Source of the DNA: Paenibacillus sp. PCH8
Lineage (GTDB): Bacteria; Bacillota; Bacilli; Paenibacillales; Paenibacillaceae
Length of the DNA stretch: 64,000 nt
Direction: 5' to 3'
Assembly (NCBI RefSeq): GCF_002968835.1
Contig: NZ_PKQK01000001.1
Span: forward strand, 2,914,001-2,978,000
The position numbers and the translations under genes were made by a program. The notes beneath the pieces were generated by a model. It saw only the letters and a program-made list of their open reading frames with translations. It did not search any database and was not told the DNA's origin. Position 1 is the first letter of the stretch, and every line of letters starts with the position of its first letter. Positions 1-7,611 of this stretch are shown here, in pieces.

Positions 1-1862
1 GGCATATCCAGCTCAGCCCACACTTTAGGCAGGTCTTCTTTTTTGACGCCGATCAAGTCCAGTCGTTGACCGCCCGTAACTTTGACGGCTTTAACATCAT
101 ATTTGACCGAAACATCAGCAATTCGTTTGAGGTCCGCTGGTGTCGTCACCCCGCCATACATCCGAGGTACAACCGTGTAGGTTCCATCTTTTTGAATATT
201 CGCGTTCATACGTTCATTTACAAAACGGGATTCTTTCTCATCCTCATGAGTGTCCGGGGCAATCATGCCAAGGTAATAGTTGATTGCCGGACGACATTTG
301 GAACAACCTTCAGGCTGACTCCATCCAAGTACATTCATGACCTCTTTAGTCGTCTGCATTCCTTTTTGTCTAATCTCAGCTACGATCTCATCCCGGCTGA
401 GAGGAGTACAACCGCATATTCCCTGTTTGGCTCCACTGGTGAAATTGTCACCAAGTACATATTGCAGGATTTGTTCCACAACCGGCTTACATCCGCCACA
501 AGAGCGGGTTGCACCGGTGCAGGCTTTGATTTCATCTACGCTTGTGAGCCCCTGATTCGTAATGACATCCACAATGGTTCCTTTGGTTACGCCGTTACAC
601 CCACAGACAATTTCGTCCTCGGACATCGTCTCTACAGATGTTGTTTTTTTATGACCACCACAGCCTGTTCCCATGAGTGATCCGTACAGTTCATCCGTCA
701 TTTCGGTTTGCTGTTTAATAAGCTTCTGCAGTTCAGCCGAGTCCGTAATGTCTCCAAAGAGAACGGCACCGACCATTTTATTGTCGCGAAGCAGAATTTT
801 TTTGTATGTCCGTTTCCAGTCGTCCTTCTGGGAGATGACCGAATGATCTGGACTGTCGATGAATTCACCTGTTGAAAAGACGTCCACACCCGAAATTTTC
901 AATTTCGTGGATACAACCGAGCCTTCATAAGGAGCTGTCTCGACACCGCAGATATGTTTCGCCAGAATCATGCCTTGCTCAAACAATGGGGCAACGAGGC
1001 CGTAACATACCCCGCGATGTTCTGTACATTCACCGACTGAATACACATTCTCCAGTGAAGTCTGCATGTAGTCATCCACGACAATACCCCGATTAACTTC
1101 CATACCGCTTTCACGCGCTACAGCCGTATTGGGTTTGATCCCCACAGCCATGACAACAAAATCGACATGCAGCACGGTGTCATCGGCAAAACGAATGCCT
1201 TCAACCCGTTCGCCGCCAAGCAATTCGGCTGTCTGTGCACCCATTTTGAATCGGATGCCCTGACGTTTCAACTCGGTTTTTAACATAGCTGATGCCTGCG
1301 GATCAAGCTGGCGCTCCATCAGATCCTCCATCAGATGCACTACGGTAACTTCCATGCCGAGTTGTACCAGCCCTTTGGCAGCTTCAAGGCCAAGAAGCCC
1401 GCCTCCAATGACAGCTGCCTTTTTGTACTCTTTTGCAGCCTCCAGCATGATATTGCAATCGGCGATATCCCGGAAACCGACGACACCCTCTTTGTCATGT
1501 CCCGGTACCGGGAGAATGAAGGAGTTGGAGCCGGTTGCAATGATGATTTTGTCATAAGGGAAGCGATTTCCATCCTCTGTCACGACTTCACGGGTATCCG
1601 CATCAATTCGGGATACAGTCGTGCTTGTATGGAGAGTGATACCATAATCCTTATACCAGTGAAGATCATTAAGCACGATGTCATCCAGTGTTTTGCTACC
1701 TTCCAGTACATAGGACAACATAATGCGGTTGTAGTTAGGGTAGGGCTCTGTGCCAAAAACGGTAATATCAAATCGCGAAGTTAATTTCAAAATTTGTTCA
1801 ACTGTACTGATTCCTGCCATACCATTACCAATGATAACGAGTTTCTCTTTTTTTCCGTTCAT
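1..1862 (-). CDS. nirB: Nitrite reductase [NAD(P)H] large subunit, 3' end outside window
   Basis: Reduces nitrite to ammonium with NAD(P)H in the cytoplasm (siroheme enzyme; called NasD in Bacillus). About 620 codons are visible of a family length near 800. An FAD-binding motif GNGMAG lies at residues 9-14, followed by a second dinucleotide-binding motif (VIGGGLLGLEAA) near 150. Two BFD-type [2Fe-2S] regions follow: CGCNG with a later CGGC near 419-455, and CGC with CSKC near 480-523. The ferredoxin-like half domain then starts; the siroheme and 4Fe-4S part is cut off by the window edge. The ATG at 1862 is chosen because AAGGAGG sits just upstream. An FNR-like promoter precedes it. The frame was checked at several points and stays open. 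Confidence 0.93.
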   Translation of the reverse strand, partial: MNGKKEKLVIIGNGMAGISTVEQILKLTSRFDITVFGTEPYPNYNRIMLSYVLEGSKTLDDIVLNDLHWYKDYGITLHTSTTVSRIDADTREVVTEDGNRFPYDKIIIATGSNSFILPVPGHDKEGVVGFRDIADCNIMLEAAKEYKKAAVIGGGLLGLEAAKGLVQLGMEVTVVHLMEDLMERQLDPQASAMLKTELKRQGIRFKMGAQTAELLGGERVEGIRFADDTVLHVDFVVMAVGIKPNTAVARESGMEVNRGIVVDDYMQTSLENVYSVGECTEHRGVCYGLVAPLFEQGMILAKHICGVETAPYEGSVVSTKLKISGVDVFSTGEFIDSPDHSVISQKDDWKRTYKKILLRDNKMVGAVLFGDITDSAELQKLIKQQTEMTDELYGSLMGTGCGGHKKTTSVETMSEDEIVCGCNGVTKGTIVDVITNQGLTSVDEIKACTGATRSCGGCKPVVEQILQYVLGDNFTSGAKQGICGCTPLSRDEIVAEIRQKGMQTTKEVMNVLGWSQPEGCSKCRPAINYYLGMIAPDTHEDEKESRFVNERMNANIQKDGTYTVVPRMYGGVTTPADLKRIADVSVKYDVKAVKVTGGQRLDLIGVKKEDLPKVWAELDM

Positions 1863-1925
1863 GTGTGTATGCCTCCTTGGATAGACGCTGTACATTACCA
1901 ACAATTTTAGTAGTTTATATTTGAA

Positions 1926-1968
1926 ATTATACAAGTAGTTACTAACTATTTATGTGATTTATTTCACT
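1926..1968 (-). promoter_or_regulatory. FNR/CRP-type class II promoter of nirB
   Basis: On the minus strand a perfect -10 box TATAAT lies at 1931-1926, with no recognisable -35 box. Instead the palindrome TGTGA-N6-TCACT at 1953-1968 is centred at 1960.5. If transcription starts about 7 bases after the -10 box (near 1919), the palindrome is centred at -41.5, the classical position for an activator of the FNR/CRP family overlapping the -35 region. Seen: the boxes and spacing. Inferred: oxygen-sensing FNR control. Confidence 0.7.
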
Positions 1969-1999
1969 AATAACGATAGTGTAGTTATAAATAAATTAG

Positions 2000-2015
2000 T
2001 GTGATACCCATCACT
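2000..2015. promoter_or_regulatory. Second FNR/CRP-like palindrome upstream of nirB
   Basis: TGTGA-TACCCA-TCACT has the same half-sites as the promoter-proximal site and is centred 47 bp further upstream, near -88.5 relative to the inferred nirB start. It could be a second activator site for nirB or act on the divergent gene that starts at 2138. Confidence 0.55.
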
Positions 2016-2137
2016 GAATATAAATTATATTTATATACAAATAAGAAATACGAACTATTGTTCTTGTTTTATTTTCGTTGTAATATCGGAAGTAGGCGTT
2101 TATATTCCCTATGTCTTCGAAAGGAAGTTTTGGCATC

Positions 2138-2845
2138 ATGATGGGAAGATCCCACCTGATTATTGGGACAGGCGTATCGCTCTCTGTTCTTCAGTTGGCG
2201 GGTATACCCGTCACTGCACCAGCAGTTACTGTGGCATTGATTGGTTCTTTGCTACCGGATATCGATGAGCCTAATTCATTACTGGTATCCAAGGCCTTGC
2301 CGAACAGTCTGATCAGGCTGTTACAGACAATTCTGTTACCAACAGCTGTGTTTGTTTATTTCTATGTTCCGGTCAAGCCCTGGAATCTGTTGCTCGCCGT
2401 TCTGATTGGTCTGGTATCCTTTCTGCCCTCACGCTCACTTCGCAAAGTGCTGATGTTTGTGATTGGGTTGGGGCTTGTCTTCTATGGTCATGCGTTTGCA
2501 CCATGGAATCTGATCGCAGGCAGTTTGTTGATGCTTTGCACTACGCTAACTCATAGGGGATTGACACACACCCTATATGGAACTGCCATATGGACTGGCT
2601 TGCTCTATAGCACGAGCCAGCAGCAGGGACCTGAGATTTGGGTAGCGGGAGGTACAGCATATGCCATGCATCTATTGGCTGATTCTCTGACCAATCGGGG
2701 TATCCGTCCGTTACCGCCGTTCAAGTGGCGCATACGGGTCAATCTGATGAGTACAGGAACCAAGCGTGGAGCTGTTGTGGAGAATGTCTGCATAGTGCTT
2801 ACTCTTATTTTGGCCTGGTTTGCGTTCTCACCGTTATTTCTGTAA
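2138..2845 (+). CDS. YdjM-type membrane-bound metal-dependent hydrolase
   Basis: Belongs to the DUF457/YdjM family of integral-membrane putative metal-dependent hydrolases; the substrate is unknown. The N-terminus MGRSHLIIG and the later LLPDIDEPNS and LTHRGLTH motifs carry the conserved His and Asp residues typical of the family; a further HLLADSLT motif follows. Several hydrophobic segments alternate with these motifs. The start at 2138 (or 2141, MGRSH) is preferred over the ATG at 2111 because AAGGAAG lies about ten bases before 2138 and family members start close to this motif. The gene is monocistronic and ends in a clear terminator. Confidence 0.8.
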   Translation: MMGRSHLIIGTGVSLSVLQLAGIPVTAPAVTVALIGSLLPDIDEPNSLLVSKALPNSLIRLLQTILLPTAVFVYFYVPVKPWNLLLAVLIGLVSFLPSRSLRKVLMFVIGLGLVFYGHAFAPWNLIAGSLLMLCTTLTHRGLTHTLYGTAIWTGLLYSTSQQQGPEIWVAGGTAYAMHLLADSLTNRGIRPLPPFKWRIRVNLMSTGTKRGAVVENVCIVLTLILAWFAFSPLFL

Positions 2846-2859
2846 TTTCAAAAAAAACG

Positions 2860-2886
2860 CCAGTCCTGCATGAGGACTGGTATTTC
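2860..2886 (+). terminator. Rho-independent terminator after ydjM-like gene
   Basis: An 8-bp stem CCAGTCCT / AGGACTGG with a 5-base loop lies 15 bp after the stop codon and is followed by a T-rich stretch. Confidence 0.75.
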
Positions 2887-2930
2887 CTTATTTTAATTAT
2901 GGCTATGTTCAACGTGAAGGATTATGTGCT

Positions 2931-3053
2931 TTAACTCGTTGTTGGCGTACTGGACAAACCTTCTATGTCCGTTGAACCAAATACAAACAATAATACCAGG
3001 ATCGCCACAATCAACAGTTCAGCGAAGCCTATTCCATCAAAGTCAGACATCAT
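2931..3053 (-). CDS. Small single-pass membrane protein, 40 aa
   Basis: A short unnamed gene. The peptide starts MMSDFDGIGFAELL and has one hydrophobic helix (residues 10-26, ending LLFVFG), then a polar tail ending SSTPTTS. A Shine-Dalgarno-like GAGGT lies just before the ATG pair (3053 or 3050). The organisation (Gly/Phe-containing short N-terminus, one helix) recalls small YjcZ-type sporulation peptides, but the similarity is too weak for a name. It is followed on the same strand only by the terminator region of the gene facing it. Confidence 0.55.
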   Translation of the reverse strand: MMSDFDGIGFAELLIVAILVLLFVFGSTDIEGLSSTPTTS

Positions 3054-3074
3054 TCCAACCTCATTTCATCCGAT

Positions 3075-3395
3075 CTAGGAATTTATTCTCTGCTGGAAGG
3101 CACCTATAACGTCATTTAAAGTCATATCATCGCCCATCTCATCCAGGAATTGAACCAGTTTGTCTTGATTCGACGGTGTGATTTTTTGGAGTGTTTTATA
3201 TTGTCCAACTAATTCAACGACCAGTGTAGCTTCGCGAAACAACGTAACCGCATCCACTCGTAACTTTCCGCTCACCAGTAATGCTGCAACGATAAGTTCC
3301 AAATTTCTTCCTTTAAGGTTGCCATTGAGAAGGGTGTTTGCAGCATTTGGTTTTTTGGAACCTTTATTCGATTTTCCATTCCTTCTCACTGCCAT
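3075..3395 (-). CDS. Conserved-looking hypothetical protein, 106 aa
   Basis: I do not recognise this family. The first 20 residues are very basic and Asn-rich (MAVRRNGKSNKGSKKPNAAN). The rest is predicted helical, with a hydrophobic stretch ELIVAALLVSGKLRVDAV and a C-terminal acidic helix. The ATG at 3395 has a strong GGAGGA ribosome site. It lies 21 bp upstream of the 40-aa membrane peptide in the same direction, so the two may be co-transcribed. No signal peptide or catalytic motif is visible. Confidence 0.6.
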   Translation of the reverse strand: MAVRRNGKSNKGSKKPNAANTLLNGNLKGRNLELIVAALLVSGKLRVDAVTLFREATLVVELVGQYKTLQKITPSNQDKLVQFLDEMGDDMTLNDVIGAFQQRINS

Positions 3396-3507
3396 AACAG
3401 GTCCTCCGCTGCGTGGTGTTTAATTCATCTTCCGTTATTGTATCTTATGTATTACTCCTTATAATGTTCGACCTATTAATCTATTTATGTGGAACTACGC
3501 ATCGCAA

Positions 3508-3558
3508 CCTATTTCTGTCCTCTACGTTCTCGTGTAATTGTATAGTTCAACGGATATA
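3508..3558. repeat. One-arm remnant of the dispersed palindromic element
   Basis: A 28-base stretch (3510-3537) is identical to the reverse complement of the left arm of the element at 17.5 kb (17551-17578). Beyond it the similarity continues more weakly through the GTTCAA-type terminal repeat. The core and the other arm are missing here. Confidence 0.75.
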
Positions 3559-3575
3559 GTCGTGCATATAGAAAA

Positions 3576-3606
3576 AGAGACCTCCTGATATAGTCAGGAG
3601 GTCTCT
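3576..3606 (-). terminator. Terminator of the M42 aminopeptidase gene, usable on both strands
   Basis: A perfect 13-bp stem (3576-3588 with 3594-3606) has a 5-base loop and is flanked by an A-run that becomes a U-run in the minus-strand transcript. Confidence 0.85.
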
Positions 3607-3632
3607 AGTCCATTTGAAGATCCATTCAGATA

Positions 3633-4706
3633 TTAAGCGTTATTGATCATTGTATTCATTGTTGTCCGATCCAGACCTTTAACCAGCTTCACAATCAGTT
3701 CCTTGGCTGCATCATAGTCGTCTGTGTGAATGATGGAAGAAGAGGTGTGGATATAACGGGCACAGATGCCAATTACGGTTGACGGTACACCAATTCCACT
3801 CAAGTGAACTTGACCTGCATCCGTACCGCCTGGCGAGATGAAATATTGCATTTTGATCTGGTTGGAGGAAGCTGTATCTTGAACATATTCCACCATTCCG
3901 CGATGAGTGAACATGCCCGGGTCAAATATACGAAGTAATGCTCCTTGTCCAATATGTCCGAAGGATTGTTTGTCCCCTGTCATATCATTCGCTGCGCTAC
4001 AGTCGAGTGCAAAGAAGATATCAGGTTGGATCAGATTGGCAGCAGTACGTGCACCTCGAAGCCCCAGTTCTTCCTGAACCGTTGCACCAGCATAGAGCGT
4101 ATTGGGCAGTTTTTCTTTGTGCAGCGCTTCAACAAGTTCGAGTGCAAGACCTACCCCGTAACGGTTATCCCATGCTTTTGCCATGATTTTCTTCGGGTTT
4201 GCCATCGGTGTGAATTCACAGATTGGCACGATCTGCATGCCCGGATGAATGCCCCAGGATTCTGCCTCCGCCTTGTTGTCCGCTCCAATATCAAGATACA
4301 TGGAATTCAGATCAACAGGTTTGTTCCGCTGTGATTCTTCCAGCAAATGAGTAGGTGTAGAACCTACAACCCCGGTAATCCGTCGATCAGGTGTGATAAT
4401 TTCAAGACGTTGAGATAGTACAGCCTGACTCCACCATCCGCCCAGTGGGCGGAATTTGATCATGCCTGTTTCCGTGATGCCTGTTGTCATGAAACCGACT
4501 TCGTCAAAGTGTCCGGCTACCATAACTTTGGGACCGGATTCCTCCCCGCGCAATACGCCAAAAAGACTTCCCAGACGATCCTGAACGAATTCATCGGTAT
4601 AAGCGGAAAGTTGCTCTTTCATCCAGCCGCGAAGCTCACGTTCAAAACCGGATGCGGAAGGAAATTCCGTTAATGTGCGGAACATTTCGATTGTTTTTTC
4701 ATTCAT
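3633..4706 (-). CDS. M42 family metallo-aminopeptidase (YtoP/YsdC-like)
   Basis: A cytoplasmic di-metal aminopeptidase of the M42 family, which removes N-terminal residues from peptides and forms large tetrahedral oligomers in studied relatives. The 357-aa length is typical. Visible metal ligands: H66 and D68 region (GHFDEVGF), D180 (AWDNRYG), E213, D235 and H320 (RYIHTSSS). E212 in the QEELGLRG motif would be the catalytic base. The frame stays open 28 codons upstream, but the ATG at 4706 follows GAGGAG at good spacing and matches the family N-terminus (MNEKTIEMFRTLTEFPS). It stands alone with its own terminator. Confidence 0.9.
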   Translation of the reverse strand: MNEKTIEMFRTLTEFPSASGFERELRGWMKEQLSAYTDEFVQDRLGSLFGVLRGEESGPKVMVAGHFDEVGFMTTGITETGMIKFRPLGGWWSQAVLSQRLEIITPDRRITGVVGSTPTHLLEESQRNKPVDLNSMYLDIGADNKAEAESWGIHPGMQIVPICEFTPMANPKKIMAKAWDNRYGVGLALELVEALHKEKLPNTLYAGATVQEELGLRGARTAANLIQPDIFFALDCSAANDMTGDKQSFGHIGQGALLRIFDPGMFTHRGMVEYVQDTASSNQIKMQYFISPGGTDAGQVHLSGIGVPSTVIGICARYIHTSSSIIHTDDYDAAKELIVKLVKGLDRTTMNTMINNA

Positions 4707-4784
4707 GTATGAACAACTCCTCTGTTTTATGTATACCCAGGTCACAGTAGAACGGCTACCCGCCTGTTTGTCCTTTAAGATGTA

Positions 4785-4986
4785 GTTCAAAAAGTCACTT
4801 TTGATTACGAATCATGCCTAGCGGCATGATCAGCATCGAATATGAAATTCAGCCGAATAAGCAGACGCTTACGAGGTATGTTTCCTTCGGAAACATTGTA
4901 GTTGCTCACATAGTTTTCCTACGCTCCGCTACTCCATTTCTATCTTCATCTCATCTTCTCGGTACTGAAAACCAGACTTTTTGAAC
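4785..4986. repeat. 202-bp element bounded by inverted repeats
   Basis: The ends are perfect 12-bp inverted repeats, GTTCAAAAAGTC at 4785-4796 and its complement at 4975-4986, with weaker inverted similarity continuing inward for about 18 bp. Inside are small hairpins such as TCATGCC...GGCATGA and TTTCCTTCGGAAA. No ORF of note is present. It looks like a MITE-like or palindromic intergenic element. No transposase is nearby. Confidence 0.7.
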
Positions 4987-5183
4987 ACGTACTTTAAAAT
5001 GCTGAGGACTTGTTATTTAACCACTGGTCACATTACAGTATGAACCTTGCGCAAGTGATTGTCCATGTTTATGTCACGTATATAAGGCATGTTTTGGGCT
5101 TGTATCCTATTCGATTTTTATCGTTTTGTCCGCTGTAGTCGCAATCCTGATCCCGCTCCAGTGAATATGAATATACGGAGGAG
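4987..5183. other. Intergenic stretch without recognised features
   Basis: Between the inverted-repeat element and the small membrane gene I see no ORF, no convincing promoter and no hairpin terminator. Confidence 0.5.
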
Positions 5184-5255
5184 ATGTCGTCATTTTTCAG
5201 GTTCTTCATGCTCATTCTTCACTCGTCTGTTCACAGAAAGGAGCCGGTATATCCG

Positions 5256-5339
5256 ATGAAGCCTCCGGAAGAGGGAACCGAAAAAGTACTGTTTATCGTT
5301 CTTTTTATCTTGCTCGTGATCGTACTTCTTTATTTATAA
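5256..5339 (+). CDS. Tiny membrane peptide, 27 aa, upstream of the spoVA genes
   Basis: The peptide begins MKPPEEGTEK and continues as one uninterrupted hydrophobic helix to the C-terminus (...LLVIVLLYL). AAAGGAG lies 12 bases before the ATG. The same frame is open to an ATG at 5184 (51 aa), but there GGAGG sits only two bases from the start. The sequence resembles short sporulation membrane peptides (YjcZ-type) in layout only. Its position ahead of spoVAC suggests a sporulation link, which is inference. Confidence 0.45.
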   Translation: MKPPEEGTEKVLFIVLFILLVIVLLYL

Positions 5340-5534
5340 GACGTACTTAAATTAGTCTGCAAATCCGGCGTAATTCAATCCTGCTTCCACGGCTTCATGC
5401 TGTTGGAAACATATGCTGTCTGTCGCCGGATACATAACCTTCCGATCATTGACAAACAATGAATAGAGGATTACACACCATTGGCATTCAGCTGAAGCTG
5501 TTGACTCATTTTCACATAAAGGAGGTCTTGTATT

Positions 5535-6038
5535 TTGCCAGCTCATTCTGCATCCGGAAATGAAAAAAAATCATCTTCTCTGTCCATAAATGAAAAGGAG
5601 TATAAAAAAGTCGCCAAAAAACATGAGCCACCCAGGCCAATCCTGAAAAATTGCCTCAAGGCTTTTCTGGTTGGTGGAACTGTCTGCTTGATCGGACAGG
5701 CTATTCAGGAGGCTTTCATGGCCGGGTTCGACATGACTTCGAAGGAGGCCTCCAGTCCAACGGTGGCTGTCATGATTCTTATATCGGTTATTCTGACCTG
5801 TCTCGGCGTTTACGATAAAATGGCCCAGTGGGCAGGAGCAGGGACTGCTGTGCCCGTTACCGGATTCGCCAATTCCATGTGTTCAGCTGCATTGGAACAC
5901 CGTTCTGAAGGTTTGGTGCTCGGTGTAGGGGCGAACATGTTCAAACTTGCGGGTTCTGTCATCGTATTTGGGGTCGTTGCTGCTTTTGTTGTGGGCATCG
6001 TTTACGCCTTTTTGGGATTCGGAGGTGGACATCTATGA
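5535..6038 (+). CDS. spoVAC: Stage V sporulation protein AC
   Basis: An inner-membrane subunit of the SpoVA channel, which moves calcium-dipicolinate into the forespore and out at germination; SpoVAC is known as a mechanosensitive channel protein in Bacillus. The 167-aa protein has a basic cytoplasmic N-terminus (residues 1-35), then hydrophobic segments at about 40-60, 75-95, 100-125 and 140-165, with the family motif VPVTGFANSM. The start codon is TTG at 5535, placed after AAAGGAGG. The stop overlaps the next start (ATGA), so it is translationally coupled to spoVAD. Confidence 0.92.
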   Translation: MPAHSASGNEKKSSSLSINEKEYKKVAKKHEPPRPILKNCLKAFLVGGTVCLIGQAIQEAFMAGFDMTSKEASSPTVAVMILISVILTCLGVYDKMAQWAGAGTAVPVTGFANSMCSAALEHRSEGLVLGVGANMFKLAGSVIVFGVVAAFVVGIVYAFLGFGGGHL

Positions 6039-7051
6039 AGCGACTGGGTCGCCAGACGTGGCAGTTCGAGAATCGTCCGCGAATTATCGGCAAGGCGGCA
6101 GTCGGTGGACCTGATGAAGGGAAAGGCCCCTTATCATCTGATTTTGATTACATCTATGACAACCTTGAGATTGGCGAGAAAACGTGGGAGAAGGCAGAAC
6201 GAAAACTGCTCGAACAGGCATCCCAACTCGCATTGGTCAATGCGAATATTACCAAGGAAGAACTTCATTTTTTTGTTGGTGGAGATCTAATGAACCAGAT
6301 TATCAGCAGTTCCTTTTCGGCGCGCAAACTGGGTGTACCTTACCTCGGTGTTTTTGGAGCATGCTCTACATCAATGGAAACGTTAGCTTTAGCTTCCATG
6401 ATTGTTGACTCGGGAGCTGGTGATTATGTCCTTGCAGGGACTGTAAGTCACAATTGTACGGTGGAGAAACAGTTTCGTTATCCGACAGAGTATGGTTCTC
6501 AGAAGCCGCCTTATGCACAGTATACCGTCACGGGTTCAGGGTGTGGTGTGGTCTCCCGTACCGGTGATGGTCCGGTCGTCACCACAGCAACGATTGGACG
6601 CATTATGGATTTGGGAATCAAAGACCCCTTTAACATGGGTTCAGCTATGGCGCCAGCCGCAGCCGATACGCTGATCTCGCATTTCAGGGATACGGGGCGC
6701 GAGCCTGGTTATTATGATCTTATTGTTACCGGAGATCTGGCTTCCGTTGGTTTGCCGATTACGAAAGAGCTTCTGCAAAAAGAAGGCATTCCGATGGAAC
6801 AGACTGTTTTTAATGACTGCGGGCTGATGATCTATGATCGTGAGAAACAGCCCTACGTTGTGGCCGGGGGAAGTGGATGTGGATGTTCTGCAACTGTTAC
6901 GTATGGTCATATTCTGAATCGGATGCAGCAGGGTGACCTGAAAAGGGTGCTCGTTGTGGCTACCGGAGCACTGCTCTCTCCGCTCTCGTACCAGCAAGGT
7001 GAAAGTATTCCCTGTATTGCTCATGCGGTAGCCATAGAAAGGGAGGGGTAA
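6035..7051 (+). CDS. spoVAD: Stage V sporulation protein AD
   Basis: The soluble, thiolase-fold subunit of the SpoVA system that binds dipicolinic acid on the spore inner membrane. The 338-aa length is normal. Recognisable blocks are GRQTWQFENRPRI at the N-terminus, GVFGACSTSMETLALAS near 104-120, and the C-terminal GGSGCGCSATVTYGH. It overlaps spoVAC by 4 bp and is followed 4 bp later by spoVAEB. Confidence 0.94.
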   Translation: MKRLGRQTWQFENRPRIIGKAAVGGPDEGKGPLSSDFDYIYDNLEIGEKTWEKAERKLLEQASQLALVNANITKEELHFFVGGDLMNQIISSSFSARKLGVPYLGVFGACSTSMETLALASMIVDSGAGDYVLAGTVSHNCTVEKQFRYPTEYGSQKPPYAQYTVTGSGCGVVSRTGDGPVVTTATIGRIMDLGIKDPFNMGSAMAPAAADTLISHFRDTGREPGYYDLIVTGDLASVGLPITKELLQKEGIPMEQTVFNDCGLMIYDREKQPYVVAGGSGCGCSATVTYGHILNRMQQGDLKRVLVVATGALLSPLSYQQGESIPCIAHAVAIEREG

Positions 7052-7055
7052 AGCC

Positions 7056-7406
7056 ATGCAGTTCTTATGGGCATTTATCGTTGGCGGTTTGATCTGTGTT
7101 GTAGGGCAATTATTAATGGATGGTGTCAAACTGACCCCGGCACATACAATGAGCACGCTTGTTGTCGCAGGTGCAGTTGCAGATGCGTTTGGCCTGTATG
7201 ATCCATTGGTTAAGTTCGCAGGTGCTGGTGCTTCTGTACCCATTACAAGTTTCGGTAACTCTTTGGTACATGGGGCATTAACTGAATTGGAGAAAGAGGG
7301 ATGGATCGGTGTAATTACAGGGATTTTTGATCTGACTGCGGCGGGAATCTCGTCAGCGATCATCTTTTCTTTTCTCGCAGCATTGGTGGTAAGGCCCAAA
7401 GGATAA
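7056..7406 (+). CDS. spoVAE: Stage V sporulation protein AE (AEb type)
   Basis: A 116-aa membrane protein of the SpoVA channel. It starts MQFLWAFIVGGLICVVGQLLMDG and has the conserved GAGASVPITSFGNSLVHGA motif, which parallels the VPVTGFANSM motif of SpoVAC and shows the two are related. Three or four hydrophobic segments are visible. It ends the operon, 40 bp before a terminator hairpin. No spoVAA, spoVAB, spoVAEa or spoVAF gene flanks this set. Confidence 0.92.
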   Translation: MQFLWAFIVGGLICVVGQLLMDGVKLTPAHTMSTLVVAGAVADAFGLYDPLVKFAGAGASVPITSFGNSLVHGALTELEKEGWIGVITGIFDLTAAGISSAIIFSFLAALVVRPKG

Positions 7407-7445
7407 CATGGCATGGCAGAGCCATTGAACATCGTGTGATTCAGC

Positions 7446-7479
7446 AAAGGCTTCGGATAACTTCTATCCGGGCCTTTTT
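7446..7479 (+). terminator. Terminator of the spoVA operon
   Basis: A two-part stem (AAAGGC / GCCTTT and CGGATA / TATCCG, one small bulge) is followed by TTTT. Confidence 0.8.
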
Positions 7480-7611
7480 GTCGTCTTCATGCGTGAACTG
7501 CGGTAAATCTGACGGCTGGAAACAAATTGTGAGTTCCTTCGAGTGTACTCGCGACCCTGGATCATGTACAATAAAAGGAAATCTGTATGCTTTTTTAGGA
7601 GGTTAGACCAC

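Noticed and set aside
66-680. 204-codon open frame opposite nirB
   Set aside because: It is the antisense shadow of nirB, whose frame shows conserved Cys and FAD motifs; the opposite frame shows no family pattern and no ribosome site.
5256-5339. Naming the tiny peptide YjcZ
   Set aside because: The Gly-rich N-terminus typical of YjcZ is absent; only the hydrophobic helix is similar.
5460-5490. Possible sigma-G promoter before spoVAC (TGAATA and CATTCAG)
   Set aside because: The spacing is 19 bases and the -10 match is poor, so it was not listed even though forespore control is expected.
6641-7447. 268-codon minus-strand frame over spoVAD/spoVAE
   Set aside because: It lies wholly opposite two well-recognised genes and its product is low-quality, Pro/Thr/Asn-rich sequence without a family.
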